This document shows positions 1-8,429 of a stretch of DNA of 64,000 bases, one piece after another. The translations under genes were made by a program, and so were the position numbers. Source of the stretch: Blastocatellia bacterium (lineage in GTDB: Bacteria; Acidobacteriota; Blastocatellia; Chloracidobacteriales; JADJPF01); NCBI GenBank assembly GCA_016713405.1, contig JADJPF010000020.1, forward strand, positions 310,001-374,000. Reading direction: 5' to 3'. The first letter of the stretch is position 1. Each line of letters starts with the position of its first letter. The notes beneath the pieces were generated by a model, which had not been told where the DNA came from, did no database searches, and saw nothing but the letters and a program-made list of their open reading frames with translations.

Positions 1-218
1 TTCGCCTAGAAGAGCAACTAAGGTTTCAACGCCTATTTCCACAAGATTTTGCTAAAAAGTTAGAGTCTTTAACAACAGGCCAACTTATTTCGTTGCGTTT
101 TGCACCTGACGAAGAATTACCAGAACTAATAGAAAAAATAAGAGCTAAACAGTTAACAAAAGGCGGGGAAATCAAAAAAGCTATAAAAAACTGGCGGCCC
201 GATTATCACCGTGTTTAA
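1..218 (+). CDS. C-terminal end of an unknown protein (partial)
   Basis: An open frame runs in from the left edge (codons in phase from base 3) and stops at TAA 216-218, giving about 71 residues. The visible end is charged and helical (RLEEQLRFQRLFPQ at its start) and finishes WRPDYHRV. I recognise no domain. An 8-bp hairpin follows the stop directly, which supports this as a real gene end. The start and most of the protein lie outside the window. Confidence 0.55.
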   Translation, partial: RLEEQLRFQRLFPQDFAKKLESLTTGQLISLRFAPDEELPELIEKIRAKQLTKGGEIKKAIKNWRPDYHRV

Positions 219-226
219 TTTGGGAA

Positions 227-245
227 AGCGAGCATTTTGCTCGCT
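227..245 (+). terminator. Stem-loop after the partial gene
   Basis: AGCGAGCA and TGCTCGCT form an 8-bp GC-rich stem with a 3-base loop, 8 bases after the stop codon. The following bases are pyrimidine-rich (CTCCTCACTC) without a true T run, so intrinsic termination is plausible but not certain. Confidence 0.45.
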
Positions 246-364
246 CTCCTCACTCTCCAAATTCTTTCCATAAATAGCCTTGAACCATTTTTCACTTACT
301 TAGTTAAACTAGTCACACTCCAAATAAAATTTCACGTTAAAAAATAACTTTTCTAGGAGCAGCT

Positions 365-3160
365 ATGTCTAATCGATTAAAGATAAAGCTACTTACAATA
401 TTCGTGTGTTTTTTGATATTAGCAATTGTGCCTAATCAATCATATTTGTTCAGTAAAAAGTTTTATTTTTCTCCTTATCAAGTAACAGGAGCAAATTCAC
501 CAAAAATAACTAGGGTAACACCTAATAAATTTTCTTTAGCTGGAAATGTAGAAATTGTTGTAGAGGGAGAAAATTTTTCTGCTAACTCGTTGGTAGTTTT
601 AGGAGATCAAGTTATTTCAAATACTACAATTAGCGAAAAAGAAATAAAATTTTTAGCTCCTAGCCAAGATTTGGCTGGAAATGTAACTTTATCAATACAA
701 AATGCTAACGGGTTAGCACAAACTGAACTCCAAGCACTTGCCAAAAATACAAATGAGTTACAAGGAGGTGAAATTACTACTTTACTTGCAACTAAAGCTG
801 CTTTAGGGAATGGACAGTTAGCCAGCAAAATAAGCTTAAACACTTCTACTAAAATAGCAGTTGATAAAGATGGGAATATTTTTATTGCAGATACAATTAA
901 TCATCAAGTTCGCTTTATAGACGCTAAAACAGGAATTATTAATTTAGTTGCTGGAATGGGAGTTGCTGGTTTTAGTGGTGATGGACAACTAGCTTTAACA
1001 GCTAAACTTAATAGTCCAATAGATATTGATGTAGATGATGATGGAAATATATTTATTTTAGATTCTGGTAATTTGAGAATCCGCAGAATAGACAACCAAA
1101 CAGGGATAATTACTACATTTGCTGGCAATGGAACTTTTGGTTGTAGTATTGCATTTTGTGGCGTTTTTGGTAACGGCGGCCCGGCTACAGAAGCTAGCGT
1201 AGTTGCTGAAGCCATAAGTATAGATTCACTAGGAAATCTATTTCTTATAGAATCTGGTTCAGGCTTTAATTGCATTAGAAAAGTAGATAAACAAACAGGT
1301 ATTATTACTGGGTTTGTTGGTGCTTGCTCAAAAGAAATTTTTATGCCCTGTGATGTAGAAGATGAAGAAGATTGTATGTTTTTTATTGATATTGCGTCGG
1401 ATAAAACAGGTAATCTTTTTGTGATTAATTCAAGAAACGATTCTATTGATAAAATAGATTCTGCGACTAGAGAACGAACGATTTTACAACGCTATGACCG
1501 ATTTAATAACCGAATCCCAAGACTTAGTTCTATTGCAGTTGATCAAGAAGGGAATATTTTGCTAGCCACTATAAAAAATACAATTATTAAGCTAGATGGA
1601 AAAACAGGAGAAATGCTTTCAACCATTGCTGGTAATGGAAAACCAGGTTTTAGCGGGGATGGTAATTTAGCAACAGAAGCTAGCTTTAATTTTTTGGATA
1701 TTTTTTTAGAGGAAGAAGTGTCTTTAGATGTTGATGGTATAGGCAATATTTTTATTTCCGATGTTGGAAATAACAGAATCCGTAAAATTTCGGCTAGTAC
1801 AAACATAGTGGAAACAACTGCTGGACTAGACCAAGTTATAACTGAACCAGCAGAAAATACTTTTCTAAATCTATCTTATATAAAAGTAAAAAACGGCAAG
1901 CTTTATACTTCAGATTTTTTTAGTAATTCTGTAAAAGCCTTAGACTTAAACACAGGCCAAGTAACACTTATTGCTGGTAATGGACAAGATGCTTTTGCTG
2001 GTGATGGAGGATTAGCCACACAAGCAAGTTTAAGTTTTCCTCAGGGTATAGCAATTAATAATAGAGGAGATGTTTTTATTTCTGATTCAGATAATGGGCG
2101 TGTCCGAAAAGTAGATGCTCAAACAGGCATTATTACTACATTTGCTGGTGGAGAATTTAGCGGATCAATTAAAGATGGAGTGCTAGCAACCCAAACCCGT
2201 TTACTTCAACCACGAGATTTAGCCTTTGATTTAGCAGGAAACTTACTTATTTTAGATAACCGGGTAATTAGAAAAGTAGATGCTAAAACTAATATTATTA
2301 ACACAATTGCTGGTGGTGGAAATAGTTCTAGTGATGGAGTTTTAGCCCTAGAAGCTAGTTTAAATGATCCAGTCAGCATAGCAGTAAATTCTGTTGGAGA
2401 TGTTTTTGTTGCTAGTTTTGGAGACAAGAAAGTCCGTCAAATAGATGTCCAAACAGGAATTATTACTACATTTGCTGGTAATGGAGAAACGCAATTTAAT
2501 GGAGAGGCAATACTTGCAACACAAGCAAATCTAGGAGTACCTACAGGACTAGCTTTTGATGAACAAGACAACTTATTTATTAGTGATACTTTTAACAATC
2601 GGATAAGAAAAGTAGATACTCAAACAGGAATTATTACTACTGTTGTAGGAAATGGTTCTTTAGGTTATAGCGGGGATAATGATTCTGCTATAGGTGCTAG
2701 TTTGGAGAATCCTGGAATAATTGCTTATGACAAAGGGAAGCTATTTATTTGTGATCAAGTAATAAATCCTAGTAGCTCTGGTCTTTTCTTTGGCGAATTT
2801 AACCGAGTTGTTAGAGTGGCTAAAGTAGGTGCAGAAGATGACTTTGGCCTGTTTATAACAGAAAGTCCTAATATTTTTCTTAACCAACAAAACCGAAAAA
2901 AATTTGTAGTTAATATAAATAAATTAGGTATATTTGATGATACGGTTACAATAACTCCACCACAAAATCTACCCTTAGGAATTAGTTTTATTCCTACAAA
3001 ACCTGTTAAAACTAGTACAAGTGCTAATTTTAAGATCAAAATTACAGAAGAATTTCCTTGTGGCAATAGCAAATTTACTTTTGTTGGGCAAGATTCAAAA
3101 GGTCGAAAGAGAAACGTTGAGTTAAGATTAATCTTGCAACGTCAAGATTGTATTAGGTAG
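365..3160 (+). CDS. Exported IPT/TIG and NHL-repeat beta-propeller protein
   Basis: A 931-residue protein with an N-terminal hydrophobic signal or anchor (about residues 8-30). An IPT/TIG-like immunoglobulin fold follows (about 45-125, with GENF and LVVLGDQ). Roughly ten NHL-type blade repeats cover about 150-800. Their recurring elements are DxxGNIFIxD, NRIRKxDxxTGIITTxAGNG and GFSGDGxxATxAxL, which normally build beta-propellers for protein or ligand contacts. The last ~110 residues look like another beta-sandwich. No catalytic motif is visible. The ATG at 365 follows AGGAGC. It is monocistronic; the Phe operon downstream has its own leader. Similar large secreted NHL proteins are common in Acidobacteriota. 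Function unknown, probably extracellular or periplasmic. Confidence 0.85.
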   Translation: MSNRLKIKLLTIFVCFLILAIVPNQSYLFSKKFYFSPYQVTGANSPKITRVTPNKFSLAGNVEIVVEGENFSANSLVVLGDQVISNTTISEKEIKFLAPSQDLAGNVTLSIQNANGLAQTELQALAKNTNELQGGEITTLLATKAALGNGQLASKISLNTSTKIAVDKDGNIFIADTINHQVRFIDAKTGIINLVAGMGVAGFSGDGQLALTAKLNSPIDIDVDDDGNIFILDSGNLRIRRIDNQTGIITTFAGNGTFGCSIAFCGVFGNGGPATEASVVAEAISIDSLGNLFLIESGSGFNCIRKVDKQTGIITGFVGACSKEIFMPCDVEDEEDCMFFIDIASDKTGNLFVINSRNDSIDKIDSATRERTILQRYDRFNNRIPRLSSIAVDQEGNILLATIKNTIIKLDGKTGEMLSTIAGNGKPGFSGDGNLATEASFNFLDIFLEEEVSLDVDGIGNIFISDVGNNRIRKISASTNIVETTAGLDQVITEPAENTFLNLSYIKVKNGKLYTSDFFSNSVKALDLNTGQVTLIAGNGQDAFAGDGGLATQASLSFPQGIAINNRGDVFISDSDNGRVRKVDAQTGIITTFAGGEFSGSIKDGVLATQTRLLQPRDLAFDLAGNLLILDNRVIRKVDAKTNIINTIAGGGNSSSDGVLALEASLNDPVSIAVNSVGDVFVASFGDKKVRQIDVQTGIITTFAGNGETQFNGEAILATQANLGVPTGLAFDEQDNLFISDTFNNRIRKVDTQTGIITTVVGNGSLGYSGDNDSAIGASLENPGIIAYDKGKLFICDQVINPSSSGLFFGEFNRVVRVAKVGAEDDFGLFITESPNIFLNQQNRKKFVVNINKLGIFDDTVTITPPQNLPLGISFIPTKPVKTSTSANFKIKITEEFPCGNSKFTFVGQDSKGRKRNVELRLILQRQDCIR

Positions 3161-3195
3161 CTGTAACGATAATTGCCAAAGCTGCAAAAAATAGC

Positions 3196-3224
3196 TTGAA
3201 AAAATTTAATTGCTGTTTTAGCAT
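3196..3224 (+). promoter_or_regulatory. Candidate sigma-70 promoter of the Phe operon
   Basis: TTGAAA (3196-3201), a 17-base spacer and TAGCAT (3219-3224) resemble -35 and -10 boxes. They would start transcription near 3231, about 38 bases before the leader-peptide ATG. Placed by eye in an AT-rich region, so moderate confidence only. Confidence 0.4.
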
Positions 3225-3268
3225 ACCAACAAATTCATAAACACCTGTTATCAATATCTAAAAATTTT

Positions 3269-3367
3269 ATGCAAAACACAAGATTTAGCAATTTCAGATT
3301 TACTTTCCGCTTCTCCTTTAGGGAGCAGCGGACGGCTAAGACTTGTGCAAAGGAAATAGATATTTAG
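3269..3367 (+). CDS. Phe-rich leader peptide of the phenylalanine operon
   Basis: A 32-codon ORF (ATG 3269, TAG 3365-3367) starts MQNTRFSNFRFTFRFSFR. Six phenylalanine codons fall within residues 6-17. It lies just upstream of a strong terminator and the chorismate mutase, prephenate dehydratase and DAHP synthase genes. This is the arrangement of a PheL-type attenuation leader: ribosomes stall at Phe codons when charged tRNA-Phe is scarce. No strong Shine-Dalgarno is visible before the ATG. The ORF contains a GC-rich hairpin (3307-3331) that could act as a pause structure. The role is inferred from codon content, position and foldable arms; expression is untested. Confidence 0.7.
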   Translation: MQNTRFSNFRFTFRFSFREQRTAKTCAKEIDI

Positions 3368-3446
3368 TTAGAAATTAATAGCACAAAAAGTTTTAGACTG
3401 GAACCGACTGCGAACATTTAAGTAAAAATCGCAGTCGGTTTTGTTT
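3277..3446 (+). promoter_or_regulatory. Phe-operon transcription attenuator
   Basis: Hand folding finds mutually exclusive stems. CACAAGATTTAGC (3277-3289) pairs with GCTAAGACTTGTG (3335-3347) around an inner hairpin. The same downstream arm can instead pair with GCACAA and GTTTTAG (3381-3396), and CAGCGG (3326-3331) with CCGACTG (3404-3410). The terminator is AACCGACTGCGA (3402-3413) with TCGCAGTCGGTT (3429-3440), a 12-bp perfect stem followed by TTGTTTTT. Ribosome stalling on the Phe codons would cover the first arm, favour the alternative stem and open the terminator. This is inference from sequence; no energies were computed. Confidence 0.65.
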
Positions 3447-3448
3447 TT
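3402..3448 (+). terminator. Intrinsic terminator of the Phe attenuator
   Basis: A 12-bp perfect inverted repeat (3402-3413 and 3429-3440), a 15-base loop and the tract TTGTTTTT lie about 50 bases before the chorismate mutase start. A strong terminator inside the 5' leader of a biosynthetic operon is best explained as regulated. Confidence 0.8.
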
Positions 3449-3496
3449 ATGGGCTACTTTTAACAAATCTAAAAATCTCTCGAAAGGAAAAAAACA

Positions 3497-3778
3497 ATGA
3501 ATATTGAAGATTGCAGAGCAGAAATAGACGCTGTAGACGAAAAAATTATTCATTTGCTAAATCGCCGTGCTGAATTAGTAGCAAAAATTGGCGAAATAAA
3601 ACAACTTCAAGGACTACCTATTTATGATCCAGCTAGAGAAAACACTGTACTTTCAAATATTTATAATGCTAATAAAGGCCCTTTAGACAATGAAACACTA
3701 GAGAAGTTTTTTAAGCAAATTATTGCTAAATCTAAGCTTATAGAAAGCAGTTACATAGAAACTACTCTAGCTTCTTAA
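3497..3778 (+). CDS. Chorismate mutase, AroQ class
   Basis: This 93-residue all-helical protein converts chorismate to prephenate, the branch step to phenylalanine and tyrosine. It matches the AroQ fold: the N-terminal pattern CRAEIDAVDEKIIHLLNRRAELVAKIGEIK carries the conserved Arg, Asp and Lys positions, and YDPARENTVL supplies the second-helix Arg-Glu. It is a stand-alone domain, whereas in enterics it is fused to prephenate dehydratase. AAAGGA precedes the ATG. The next gene follows after 26 bases, so these are co-transcribed. Expected to be controlled by the upstream Phe attenuator. Confidence 0.92.
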   Translation: MNIEDCRAEIDAVDEKIIHLLNRRAELVAKIGEIKQLQGLPIYDPARENTVLSNIYNANKGPLDNETLEKFFKQIIAKSKLIESSYIETTLAS

Positions 3779-3804
3779 CTTTAGTAACAAAAGGGTTGCA
3801 AATT

Positions 3805-4656
3805 ATGACATATGTAGCATTTCAAGGAGAAACAGGAGCATTTAGCGAAGAAGCTGCTATTTCATTATTAGGTTCACAAACTCAATTACTTCCTTGCAGT
3901 AGCTTTGAATCAATGTTTGATAGCGGCCTTCAAGGAAAAGCAGATATGATTCTTGCTCCGCTAGAAAATAGTTTAATTGGCTCTATTTCACGATGTTATG
4001 ACCTACTTTTAGAAAGTTCTTTACAAATTATTGCCGAAGTTGTTCACCCTATTCATCATTGCCTAATAGGTTGTCAAGGGTCGTCTTTTGAAGATATAAA
4101 AACCGTAGAATCACACCCAGCAGCCTTAGCACAATGTGAAAAGTTTTTTGCCGCAAATCCAAAAATCAAAGCTGTTGCAACAAATGACACTGCGGCAAGT
4201 GTGCGACGGGTTATTGAAAGATCTGACCCAACTATTGCAGCCATTGCTAGTTATCGAGCTTGTTTAATTTATAAAGGCAAACTTTTAGGTCAAAATATAG
4301 AAGACAATAGCCAAAATTTTACCCGGTTTGGACTACTTACCTCTAAGGAAAAGGCTAGCAAAAAAGCTACTAAATTTTCTATACCTAATAAATTATCCTT
4401 AGCTTTTTATCCATCAAAAGCCGACAATGAGCTATGTAGATTATTGCAATATTTTACTGATCATAATGTAGAGCTATTAAAAATAGAGCCTCGACCAATC
4501 AAGGGACGACCTTGGAACTACTCATTTTGCTTAGATTTAAGGGCTTGTCTTAAAAAAGAGCAATTAAAAAATATTTTAGAAACCCTTCAAAGCCAAGGTT
4601 ACAATCTGCAATTTTTAGGGTTTTATCCTGAAATGTTAATGCCTAAGCAAAATTAA
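3805..4656 (+). CDS. pheA: Prephenate dehydratase
   Basis: A 283-residue enzyme making phenylpyruvate from prephenate. The catalytic domain starts TYVAFQGETGAFSEEAA. ESHPAALAQC, NDTAASVRRV and the signature Thr-Arg-Phe (in NFTRFGLL) are present. A C-terminal ACT domain (about 195-280, with KIEPRPIKGRPW) is the usual phenylalanine-binding regulatory site. I place the start at ATG 3805, 10 bases after AAGGG, rather than the in-frame TTG at 3796, which overlaps the ribosome-binding region. It follows chorismate mutase and precedes DAHP synthase by 14 bases. Regulation is likely double: Phe feedback through ACT and attenuation upstream. Confidence 0.93.
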   Translation: MTYVAFQGETGAFSEEAAISLLGSQTQLLPCSSFESMFDSGLQGKADMILAPLENSLIGSISRCYDLLLESSLQIIAEVVHPIHHCLIGCQGSSFEDIKTVESHPAALAQCEKFFAANPKIKAVATNDTAASVRRVIERSDPTIAAIASYRACLIYKGKLLGQNIEDNSQNFTRFGLLTSKEKASKKATKFSIPNKLSLAFYPSKADNELCRLLQYFTDHNVELLKIEPRPIKGRPWNYSFCLDLRACLKKEQLKNILETLQSQGYNLQFLGFYPEMLMPKQN

Positions 4657-4670
4657 GTGGAGAATCAAAA

Positions 4671-5723
4671 ATGCTTATTAAAATGCTAGAAAGTGCTACA
4701 GAAAGCCAAATAAATTATTTATTAGAAAAAATAAGAGAGCTTGGATTTCAGCCCTATACAAATTACAGTAGTAATTCTATGACAATTGCAATAACAGGAA
4801 ATGGAAATTCTGACAAATTAAAAACCTTATCCAATGAATTAGGAGTAGATATGCTTGTACCAACAACACACCCTTTTAAGCTTGCTAGTAGACAAAACAG
4901 ATCTCAAACCTCAGTTGTTGATGTAAGAGGTGTAAAAATAGGCGGAAAAGAAGCTGTAGTAATAGCCGGCCCTTGTTCGGTTGAATCCCGTGAACAGCTT
5001 TTAGAAACAGCTATTGCAGTAAAAGCGGCTGGAGCAGTAATGCTAAGAGGAGGTGCTTATAAACCTCGTACTTCTCCTTATGATTTTCAAGGTTTAGGAA
5101 TAGAAGCTCTTGAACTCTTAAAAGAGGCCAGACAGATTACAGGACTTCCAATTGTCACTGAAGTAATGAGCGAATACGACGTTGAAATAATGAGCGAGTA
5201 TGCAGATATGATACAAGTTGGCGCAAGAAATATGCAAAACTTCGCTTTGTTACGCCGTTTAGCAAAGCTTCAAACGCCAATTTTATTAAAGCGCGGCCCT
5301 TCAGCAACAATTAAAGAATGGTTGTTAGCTGCTGAATATTTGCTAGCAGGTGGAAATGAAAAAGTTGTTTTATGTGAAAGAGGAATAAAAGGTTTTGATA
5401 CAGAGTTACGAAACACGCTTGATTTAGCCGCAGTTGCCCAAGCTAGAGAGCTTTCACACCTGCCTATTTTGGTTGATCCTTCTCATGCAACAGGTAAAAG
5501 AAGTTTAGTTGCTTCACTTTCAAAAGCAGCTTTAGCAATGGGTGCAGATGGGGTTTTAGTTGAAGTTCATCCTTGCCCTGAATTTGCTTTGTCTGACGGC
5601 CCACAATCGCTAGATTTTCAAGGCTTTGCCGATATGATGTATCAATTAACAGAACCAAATCGCCCTGTTGCTAGTCCAAAAACTTGGATGGTAGAAGCAA
5701 ATATAGCTCAAGTTGTAGCCTAA
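4671..5723 (+). CDS. aroF: DAHP synthase, type I-beta with N-terminal regulatory domain
   Basis: This 350-residue enzyme condenses phosphoenolpyruvate and erythrose-4-phosphate, the first step of aromatic synthesis. Residues 1-70 form a ferredoxin-like domain typical of the Thermotoga-type enzyme. The TIM barrel shows AGPCSVES, RGGAYKPRTSPYDFQG, LLKRGP and DPSHATGKR. GTGGAG precedes the ATG. It is the last gene of the attenuated operon, so carbon entry and the Phe branch would be induced together. The gene ends inside a long inverted repeat. The symbol is by analogy with the E. coli function, not orthology. Confidence 0.92.
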   Translation: MLIKMLESATESQINYLLEKIRELGFQPYTNYSSNSMTIAITGNGNSDKLKTLSNELGVDMLVPTTHPFKLASRQNRSQTSVVDVRGVKIGGKEAVVIAGPCSVESREQLLETAIAVKAAGAVMLRGGAYKPRTSPYDFQGLGIEALELLKEARQITGLPIVTEVMSEYDVEIMSEYADMIQVGARNMQNFALLRRLAKLQTPILLKRGPSATIKEWLLAAEYLLAGGNEKVVLCERGIKGFDTELRNTLDLAAVAQARELSHLPILVDPSHATGKRSLVASLSKAALAMGADGVLVEVHPCPEFALSDGPQSLDFQGFADMMYQLTEPNRPVASPKTWMVEANIAQVVA

Positions 5724-5742
5724 GAGCTATAACTTGAGCTAT
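5703..5742. terminator. 17-bp inverted repeat spanning the aroF stop codon
   Basis: ATAGCTCAAGTTGTAGC (5703-5719) pairs with 5726-5742 over 17 positions with a single G-U, leaving a 6-base loop that contains the TAA. It lies between convergent genes (aroF and the OmpA-family gene). Downstream T content is modest (GGTTTTCTC), so termination may be weak or the hairpin may protect the 3' end. Confidence 0.6.
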
Positions 5743-5763
5743 CAATTGGTTTTCTCGCACGGT

Positions 5764-7434
5764 TTATTCAATACTAAAAGCTAAGTCATTGTTGATAATT
5801 TCGCCAGAAACAACTAACTCAACACGTCGGTTTTGTTGTCGCCCGCCTGCTGTATCATTTGAAGCTACAGGGCTTGTTTCTCCAAAGCCGCGAAATGTAA
5901 TAGCATCAGGTGCTACGCCTTGTTGACTAAGGAAATCTCGGACGGCTTGAGCGCGGTTTTCTGAAAGTTCTTGATTATATTCATCTGTTCCAACGCTGTC
6001 TGTATGACCTTCAACTTGGATTTTTAGGCCAGGATAGGCTAGCAATATTCCAGAAACTTTAGCTAGTTTTTCACGTGCGCCAGGTTTAAGTGTATATTTT
6101 CCAGTATCAAACAAGACATCTGACATATTAACAATTAAACCTCTAGCTGTGTCACGTGTTTCTAGGATTAAACTTAATTGTTTGTGTAGTTTAGCCCGTA
6201 GTTGAGTTTTTTCATTTTCAGCTTGTAAGCGCAAGCGTTCAGCCTCTTGAGCTTGTAAGCGGAGGCGTTCAGCTTCGGCTAAAGTAGCTTGTTGTTGTGC
6301 TAAAGCTTCATTTTTGGCGCGTTCAGCTTCTGCCTTTTGTTGTGCTGCGTGTTTGGCTGCTAATTCAGCCTCCATTTTAGCGCGTTCAGCTTCCATCTTG
6401 GCGCGTTCAGCTGCTAAACGCTCAGTTTCAGCTAAAGCCCTGCGTTCAGCTTCTAGGCGGGCTTGTTGCTCTTTAGCCTCGGCTTCAGCTTTAGCTTTAG
6501 CTTCTCGTTCTGCGGCAGCGGCTCGCTCATTAGCTAGCTGTTCGGCTTCAATACGTTTAATAGTAATAATTCGAGCATCTTCAGCCGTTTGTACTGCTTC
6601 TCTAGACATTGCAGCAACAGGTTTTTTTCCAGATTTGTTTGCTAAATATTTTTTAGCTTGTTCTAAGCTTCTAAGAGCTTTTTCAAATGTTTCTGGAGCA
6701 TATTTTTCTGCTCCTGCCCAACTAGCAATTTGTACTGCATTTTCAGCTTGGTAAAATTCTAGTGGAATATCATCAGAAAATCTTACTGGTTTAATAGCCA
6801 TTGGATTTACATTTAATGTATATTGCCCTCTTTGCAGTAGTTCATATTTAGCATCTACTTCCTCTCGATTTCCTTTAGTATCGTGTCTAATAAAGTTTTC
6901 CATTACTACTACATCGCTTGGTTGAGTTACTGCATAATAAGGTTCTGCTGTAACAATTAACCCAAATGCTTGAAGTTCAACTGTGGCTGATAGCTTGCTT
7001 TCATCGTCATCTAGCAATACTTCGCCAACATTTATTGCTCGGCCTTCAGGCGTAATTGCCCACATTACATAAGTTAAATATTCAGGGCCATATTTTGTTG
7101 CTGGCTCAAGTTTATCCATCTTGGCATCAATCTTTAGCACACCTTGTTTACTTTCTACTTTTGCCTCTCCTTTAGCATTTGGCAAAAGGGCTGTACCGCG
7201 AAAATCAACCTTTGTTGACCCGCTACGATGTCGATAATTAACCGCTTTTATATTTCTAGCTACTACCGTTACACGATAAATAGGAGTTGTATCTTGTTGA
7301 TAAATATCATCTTGTTGTATTGTGCGTTGAGTTGCTTTTTGTGTTGGGTTAGGTGCTTGTGAAGATTGAGCAAATAGAACACCAGATAAAGAAACGCTTA
7401 ACACTAAACTTAAAATAATAGCTTTTACTTTCAT
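5764..7434 (-). CDS. OmpA-family outer-membrane/peptidoglycan-linking protein
   Basis: A 556-residue protein with a Sec signal peptide (cleavage probably after VLFAQ, about residue 23). A beta-rich domain (about 50-225) is followed by an Ala/Glu/Arg-rich coiled coil (about 290-420, repeats of AERAKMEAE type) and a C-terminal OmpA domain (about 430-545). The peptidoglycan-binding elements are present: EGHTDSVGTDEYNQELSENR and RGFGETSP. It probably tethers the outer membrane to the cell wall, the coiled coil spanning the periplasm. It ends 22 bases from the aroF inverted repeat, convergent with it. The coiled coil gives long antisense open frames that are artefacts. Confidence 0.88.
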   Translation of the reverse strand: MKVKAIILSLVLSVSLSGVLFAQSSQAPNPTQKATQRTIQQDDIYQQDTTPIYRVTVVARNIKAVNYRHRSGSTKVDFRGTALLPNAKGEAKVESKQGVLKIDAKMDKLEPATKYGPEYLTYVMWAITPEGRAINVGEVLLDDDESKLSATVELQAFGLIVTAEPYYAVTQPSDVVVMENFIRHDTKGNREEVDAKYELLQRGQYTLNVNPMAIKPVRFSDDIPLEFYQAENAVQIASWAGAEKYAPETFEKALRSLEQAKKYLANKSGKKPVAAMSREAVQTAEDARIITIKRIEAEQLANERAAAAEREAKAKAEAEAKEQQARLEAERRALAETERLAAERAKMEAERAKMEAELAAKHAAQQKAEAERAKNEALAQQQATLAEAERLRLQAQEAERLRLQAENEKTQLRAKLHKQLSLILETRDTARGLIVNMSDVLFDTGKYTLKPGAREKLAKVSGILLAYPGLKIQVEGHTDSVGTDEYNQELSENRAQAVRDFLSQQGVAPDAITFRGFGETSPVASNDTAGGRQQNRRVELVVSGEIINNDLAFSIE

Positions 7435-7543
7435 TTTTACATTATCCTTTCTTTATTACTTATAATTATTGCGATACTTATAATGTAGCTATATATCGTA
7501 TAGCTTATATCTGTAGGTTATTTAGCTAGATGTATATAAAGTA

Positions 7544-7945
7544 TTACTTTGCGGGTATTGCTTCAAGATTAGAACTAGAAGTATGTTTGGCTAGGTTTTC
7601 TAAGGGAGTAAGTAGCGATTGCCACAAAGATGTATCTCTTTTTAATTGTAGGGTTTTAATTGGTGAAGTGCATAAATGAGCTAAGTCATCATTTAATTCT
7701 AATAAGAAAATAGCCTTAGCATTAGTGCGTATGCTGTTGCTACTAACTCTAACTTCAGTTCCTTGAGAGGTAAAAAGAAATATTGCTCTATGTCTACTAT
7801 CTCCTAATCTACCACCCGATAAAATCCCGCTTCTAGTGGCAGGATTAAGTATTTCAAACTGATATTCATGATTTTGGGTGTTAATAATAACTTGATCAGT
7901 TGATTTTAAGTTACGAAAAGGAATTTTTTGTTCATAATTTAGCAT
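7544..7945 (-). CDS. Conserved-looking small protein of unknown function
   Basis: 133 residues, no signal peptide or membrane segment. The middle is beta-rich (VIINTQNHEYQFEILNPATRSGILSGGRLG, then RAIFLFTSQGTEVRVSSNSIRTNAKAIFLLEL), the end polar. I do not recognise the family. AGGAG-like purines (TACGTAGGAG) lie before the ATG. It is 109 bases upstream of the OmpA-family gene on the same strand and may share its transcript. Ends EAIPAK. Confidence 0.65.
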   Translation of the reverse strand: MLNYEQKIPFRNLKSTDQVIINTQNHEYQFEILNPATRSGILSGGRLGDSRHRAIFLFTSQGTEVRVSSNSIRTNAKAIFLLELNDDLAHLCTSPIKTLQLKRDTSLWQSLLTPLENLAKHTSSSNLEAIPAK

Positions 7946-8429
7946 AATTATTATCTCCTACGTAGCTCTAAAGTATAGCTACTAGTTAGTTATTGAAAAA
8001 TAATAATTTATCAATAAGTTAATTCTACTTTTTAACCTCGTTTATTCTGCTTATAGATATATCAAAAGGTGTGCCATAGTTGCAAAATTGTTTGTAACCT
8101 GTTGTATATAAATGATTTATATTAAATAATAATTTTAAGAAAAGTTAAAAAGCTAGTTTATCTGTCTGTATAAGGATGTCTGCTATTAATACACTTGTAT
8201 TGTATTAATACAGAAAAAGAGGAATTTTCTTAAAACTTAAGCTTTGATCTGCAAATAAGACCTTTATAGTTTTTATGCTGTATTATTTTTTGCATTATTT
8301 TCTTGTCATATACTTAGGAAGTTAGCCATTTATTTAATTAAATGTAATAATAAAAGGCGGCTAGTTTTATCCAAAAGGCACTAAGCAAAAGCAGTTAAAT
8401 CTTTCTTAACCAGTTTAAGGAGAATAGTC
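7946..8429. other. 484-base AT-rich intergenic region between divergent genes
   Basis: No ORF or RNA gene is recognisable. It must hold the promoter of the minus-strand small gene and that of the TonB receptor. The one clear element is an inverted repeat at 8184-8210. AAGGAGAA lies just before the receptor ATG. Confidence 0.5.
8184..8210. promoter_or_regulatory. Perfect 10-bp inverted repeat, possible operator
   Basis: TATTAATACA (8184-8193) and TGTATTAATA (8201-8210) are perfect complements separated by 7 bases. There is no T run, so it is not an obvious terminator. The spacing fits two successive turns of a dimeric repressor site. It lies about 220 bases upstream of the TonB receptor. Function inferred only from symmetry. 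Confidence 0.35.

Noticed and set aside
840..2720. Recurring DNA stretches in the first large gene
   Set aside because: They encode NHL propeller blades and do not behave as mobile or CRISPR repeats.
6314..6754. Long Ala/Ser-rich open frame antisense to the OmpA-family gene
   Set aside because: It mirrors the repetitive coiled-coil codons of the real gene and has no ribosome-binding site or family features.
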